Shown here: positions 62,329 to 64,000 of the stretch, in pieces
Layout: each line of letters opens with the position of its first letter
Numbering within the stretch: the first letter of the stretch is position 1
DNA from: RCIO01 sp035555795
Lineage (GTDB): Bacteria > Pseudomonadota > Alphaproteobacteria > Rhizobiales > Rhizobiaceae
NCBI GenBank assembly: GCA_035555795.1
Contig: DATMGE010000077.1
Coordinates: 1 to 64,000, forward strand
Length of the DNA stretch: 64,000 bases
Direction of reading: 5' to 3'
The notes under the pieces: generated by a model
Seen by the model: only the letters and a program-made list of their open reading frames with translations
The model's database searches: none
What the model was told of the DNA's origin: nothing
Translations under genes and position numbers: made by a program

Positions 62329-63161
62329 CAGATGACGAGCTTCCGCAGCTGCTGCGAGATCAGGTCCATGATGGTGACTGTGATGACCACGATGATCAGG
62401 ATTGCGGCTGCCTGCGGATAGTAGAAGGCGCGAATGGATTCGAAGAGAACCTGGCCGATGCCGCCCGCGCCGATAATGCCGAGCACGGTCGCCGAACGGA
62501 TGTTGGATTCGAGGCGATAGAGCGAAAAGGAGATCCACAGCGGCAGGACCTGCGGGATGACGCCGTAGATCACCTGCTGCACGCGCGATGCGCCGGTGGT
62601 GCGGATCGCCTCGACGGGACGCGGATCGATCGCCTCCACGGCCTCCGAGAAGAGTTTCGCCAGGATGCCGGTGGTGTGAATGAAAAGCGCCATGACGCCG
62701 GCGAAGGGGCCCAGGCCCACCGCGACGACGAAGAGCACGGCAAAGACGACTTCATGGATGGCGCGGAACAGGTCCATCAGGCGGCGCACCGGCTGCAGCA
62801 CCCACCAGGGCACCATATTGTGCGCCGACAGGATGCCGAAGGGAACCGAGAGCACGACGGCAAGGAACGTGCCCCAGAGCGCGATCTGGATCGTGACGAT
62901 CATCTCTTCGAGATAGAAGCGCCAGTCCTTGAAGTCCGGCTGCAGGAAGCCGGATGCATATTCGGCCATATTGCCGGAATCGGTGAAGAGATAGGTCCAT
63001 CGACCCATCTCGGCGGGCCCCCAGCTGATCGCCAGGGCAAGGATGAGAATGGCGAGGAAACCCAGATTGCGCAGGCCGCCCGGCGCGCGCGCGGCTTCCG
63101 GCGCCGGTGCCGAAGGTCTGGCCGGTGCGGCGACGCCGCTTGTGGTGACGGTCTGGTCCAT
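62328..63161 (-). CDS. phnE: Phosphonate ABC transporter permease PhnE
   Basis: Inner-membrane permease of the phosphonate/phosphite transporter. The 277-residue product from the ATG at 63161 has a low-complexity Ala/Pro start, six spans and the coupling motif EAIRTTGASRVQQVIYGVIP. The family block LESNIRSATVLGIIGAGGIG is near the C-terminus. It overlaps DUF1045 by one base. Confidence 0.94.
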   Translation of the reverse strand: MDQTVTTSGVAAPARPSAPAPEAARAPGGLRNLGFLAILILALAISWGPAEMGRWTYLFTDSGNMAEYASGFLQPDFKDWRFYLEEMIVTIQIALWGTFLAVVLSVPFGILSAHNMVPWWVLQPVRRLMDLFRAIHEVVFAVLFVVAVGLGPFAGVMALFIHTTGILAKLFSEAVEAIDPRPVEAIRTTGASRVQQVIYGVIPQVLPLWISFSLYRLESNIRSATVLGIIGAGGIGQVLFESIRAFYYPQAAAILIIVVITVTIMDLISQQLRKLVI

Positions 63162-63190
63162 GGTCGCTCTCGGCTGGTTACGGGCAGAAA

Positions 63191-63216
63191 AAGGGCGGCC
63201 CGACCAGGCCGCCCTT
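63191..63216 (-). terminator. Stem-loop between phnD and phnE
   Basis: Arms AAGGGCGGCC (63191-63200) and GGCCGCCCTT (63207-63216) with a 6-base loop; on the minus strand it is followed by TTTCTGCC, giving CCCTTTTTC. This is a good intrinsic terminator or attenuator in the 68-bp gap, so only part of phnD transcription would read into phnE. Confidence 0.75.
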
Positions 63217-63229
63217 CGGTCGAATGCGG

Positions 63230-64000
63230 TCAGCCGGCGGCGTTGAGCTCGGCTTCGTACTTGGCCTTCTCGGCGTTCAGCTCGTCGAGCTTCGCCTTCT
63301 TGGCCTCGGCGGACATGGAGGCGTCGGCCTCGGTCTGGGCGATCGACTTCGTGAGCTCCATCACGCGGATCGGCAGGAGCTGCTTGTCGGAGGAGGCGCG
63401 GAACGGCGCCCATTTGAGGCCGGCGAGCACTTCCTTCTCGGCGGCGACGTCGCCGGTCGACTGGTCGGTGCCGTAGGTCAGGAAGAATTCCCTGATCTTG
63501 GCCTTCTGCTCGTCGGACAGGTCCTTGCGCCAGACGATCGGATCGGCCGGGATCAGCGGCGAGCGCCAGATCTCGCGGATGTTCGCGAAGGCCTTGGGCT
63601 GGTTCTGCTCGATCAGCGCCATGCTCTCGGTGTTGTTGGCGGCCGCGTCGACCTGCTTGTTGGCCACCGCCATCGCATTGGTCTCGTGGTTGGCGTTGGT
63701 GACGTTCTTGAAGCAGGTCTTGGGGTCGATGCCCTTGGCGCTGAACACGAAGGTCATCGGAACGAGGAAGCCGGAGGTGGAGTTCGGATCACCGAGGCCG
63801 AAGTTGAGCGACTGGTCGCACTTCAGCAGGTCGTCGAGCGACTGGATCGGCGAATCCTTCGGCACGATCACGACCGACCAGTAGCCGGGCTCGCCCGTCA
63901 CCGCGACGCTCTGCACGAAGACTTCGCCCTGGGCGCGGTCAACGGCTTCCATGGCCGACTTGTTGCCGTACCAGGCCATCTGCACCTTGCCGAAGCGCAT
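63230..64000 (-). CDS. phnD: Phosphonate ABC transporter substrate-binding protein PhnD (partial)
   Basis: Periplasmic receptor; only the C-terminal 256 residues are in the window and the N-terminus with the signal peptide lies to the right. PhnD landmarks include FGKVQMAWYGNKSAMEAVDR, FGLGDPNSTSGFLVPMTFVF and WRSPLIPADPIVWRKDLSDE. The C-terminal 40 residues form a charged Ala/Lys/Glu helix. The neighbouring phnC is presumably just outside. Confidence 0.94.
   Translation of the reverse strand: MRFGKVQMAWYGNKSAMEAVDRAQGEVFVQSVAVTGEPGYWSVVIVPKDSPIQSLDDLLKCDQSLNFGLGDPNSTSGFLVPMTFVFSAKGIDPKTCFKNVTNANHETNAMAVANKQVDAAANNTESMALIEQNQPKAFANIREIWRSPLIPADPIVWRKDLSDEQKAKIREFFLTYGTDQSTGDVAAEKEVLAGLKWAPFRASSDKQLLPIRVMELTKSIAQTEADASMSAEAKKAKLDELNAEKAKYEAELNAAG

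Overview
The window is high-GC DNA from an alphaproteobacterium of the Hyphomicrobiales (Rhizobiales), most like the Phyllobacteriaceae/Rhizobiaceae. The evidence is the rhizobial order of flagellar genes (flagellin, fliP, fliL, flgH, motE, flgI, flgA, flgG, fliE, flgC, flgB, fliI, flgF, then divergent motA, fliM, fliN, fliG, flhB), the VisN/VisR pair of LuxR-type motility regulators beside it, and long intergenic palindromes of the kind common in rhizobia. I see no tRNA, rRNA, CRISPR array, transposase or phage gene.

Layout. 1-11.2 kb (minus): one tightly packed flagellar operon, from a DUF1217 protein at its head to fliP, then a separately spaced flagellin gene cut by the left edge. 11.3-16.1 kb (plus): motA-fliM-fliN-fliG-flhB and a small conserved gene. 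16.1-17.6 kb (minus): visN-visR. 17.9-20.4 kb (minus): a Cu(+) P-type ATPase behind a well-formed CueR/MerR-type promoter. 20.6-23.7 kb: modABC and a short ModE-like regulator. 23.7-26.7 kb: pyrE and a divergent pair of DJ-1/PfpI-domain genes. 26.8-31.3 kb: a cobalamin riboswitch with a clear promoter upstream of a class I ribonucleotide reductase (nrdA, nrdB); the R2 subunit has Phe in place of the radical Tyr, the class Ic signature.

31.3-38.5 kb: housekeeping and accessory genes: 5-formyltetrahydrofolate cyclo-ligase, an FMN monooxygenase, an HPP-CBS membrane protein, a frameshifted xdhC-like gene, DUF488, a beta-carbonic anhydrase, a LysR regulator whose Shine-Dalgarno lies in a potential hairpin, and a membrane protein with a glycine-rich tail. 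38.7-42.1 kb: a catabolic operon of SDR, thiamine-diphosphate E1-alpha and E1-beta, a stand-alone 79-residue lipoyl carrier and a VOC protein; no E2 acyltransferase is present. 42.7-47.9 kb: an oligopeptide/nickel-type ABC transporter (SBP, two permeases, two ATPases), then a thioredoxin-reductase-like flavoprotein.

49.1-51.8 kb: a frameshifted quinone-oxidoreductase gene and a catalase. 51.9-55.7 kb (minus): a ferric-iron-type ABC transporter. 55.9-59.9 kb (plus): a LysR gene followed by NADP-binding protein, DoxX, a CatE-like VOC dioxygenase and glutathionyl-hydroquinone reductase, which looks like a quinone/catechol stress module. 59.9-64 kb (minus): phosphonate genes phnD (cut by the right edge), phnE, a DUF1045 2H protein, phnM and phnN.

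The most interesting items are the B12-riboswitch-controlled class Ic reductase, the E1/stand-alone lipoyl carrier operon, the catDE-like quinone module, the LysR hairpin over its own ribosome site, and two large palindromes placed inside operons.
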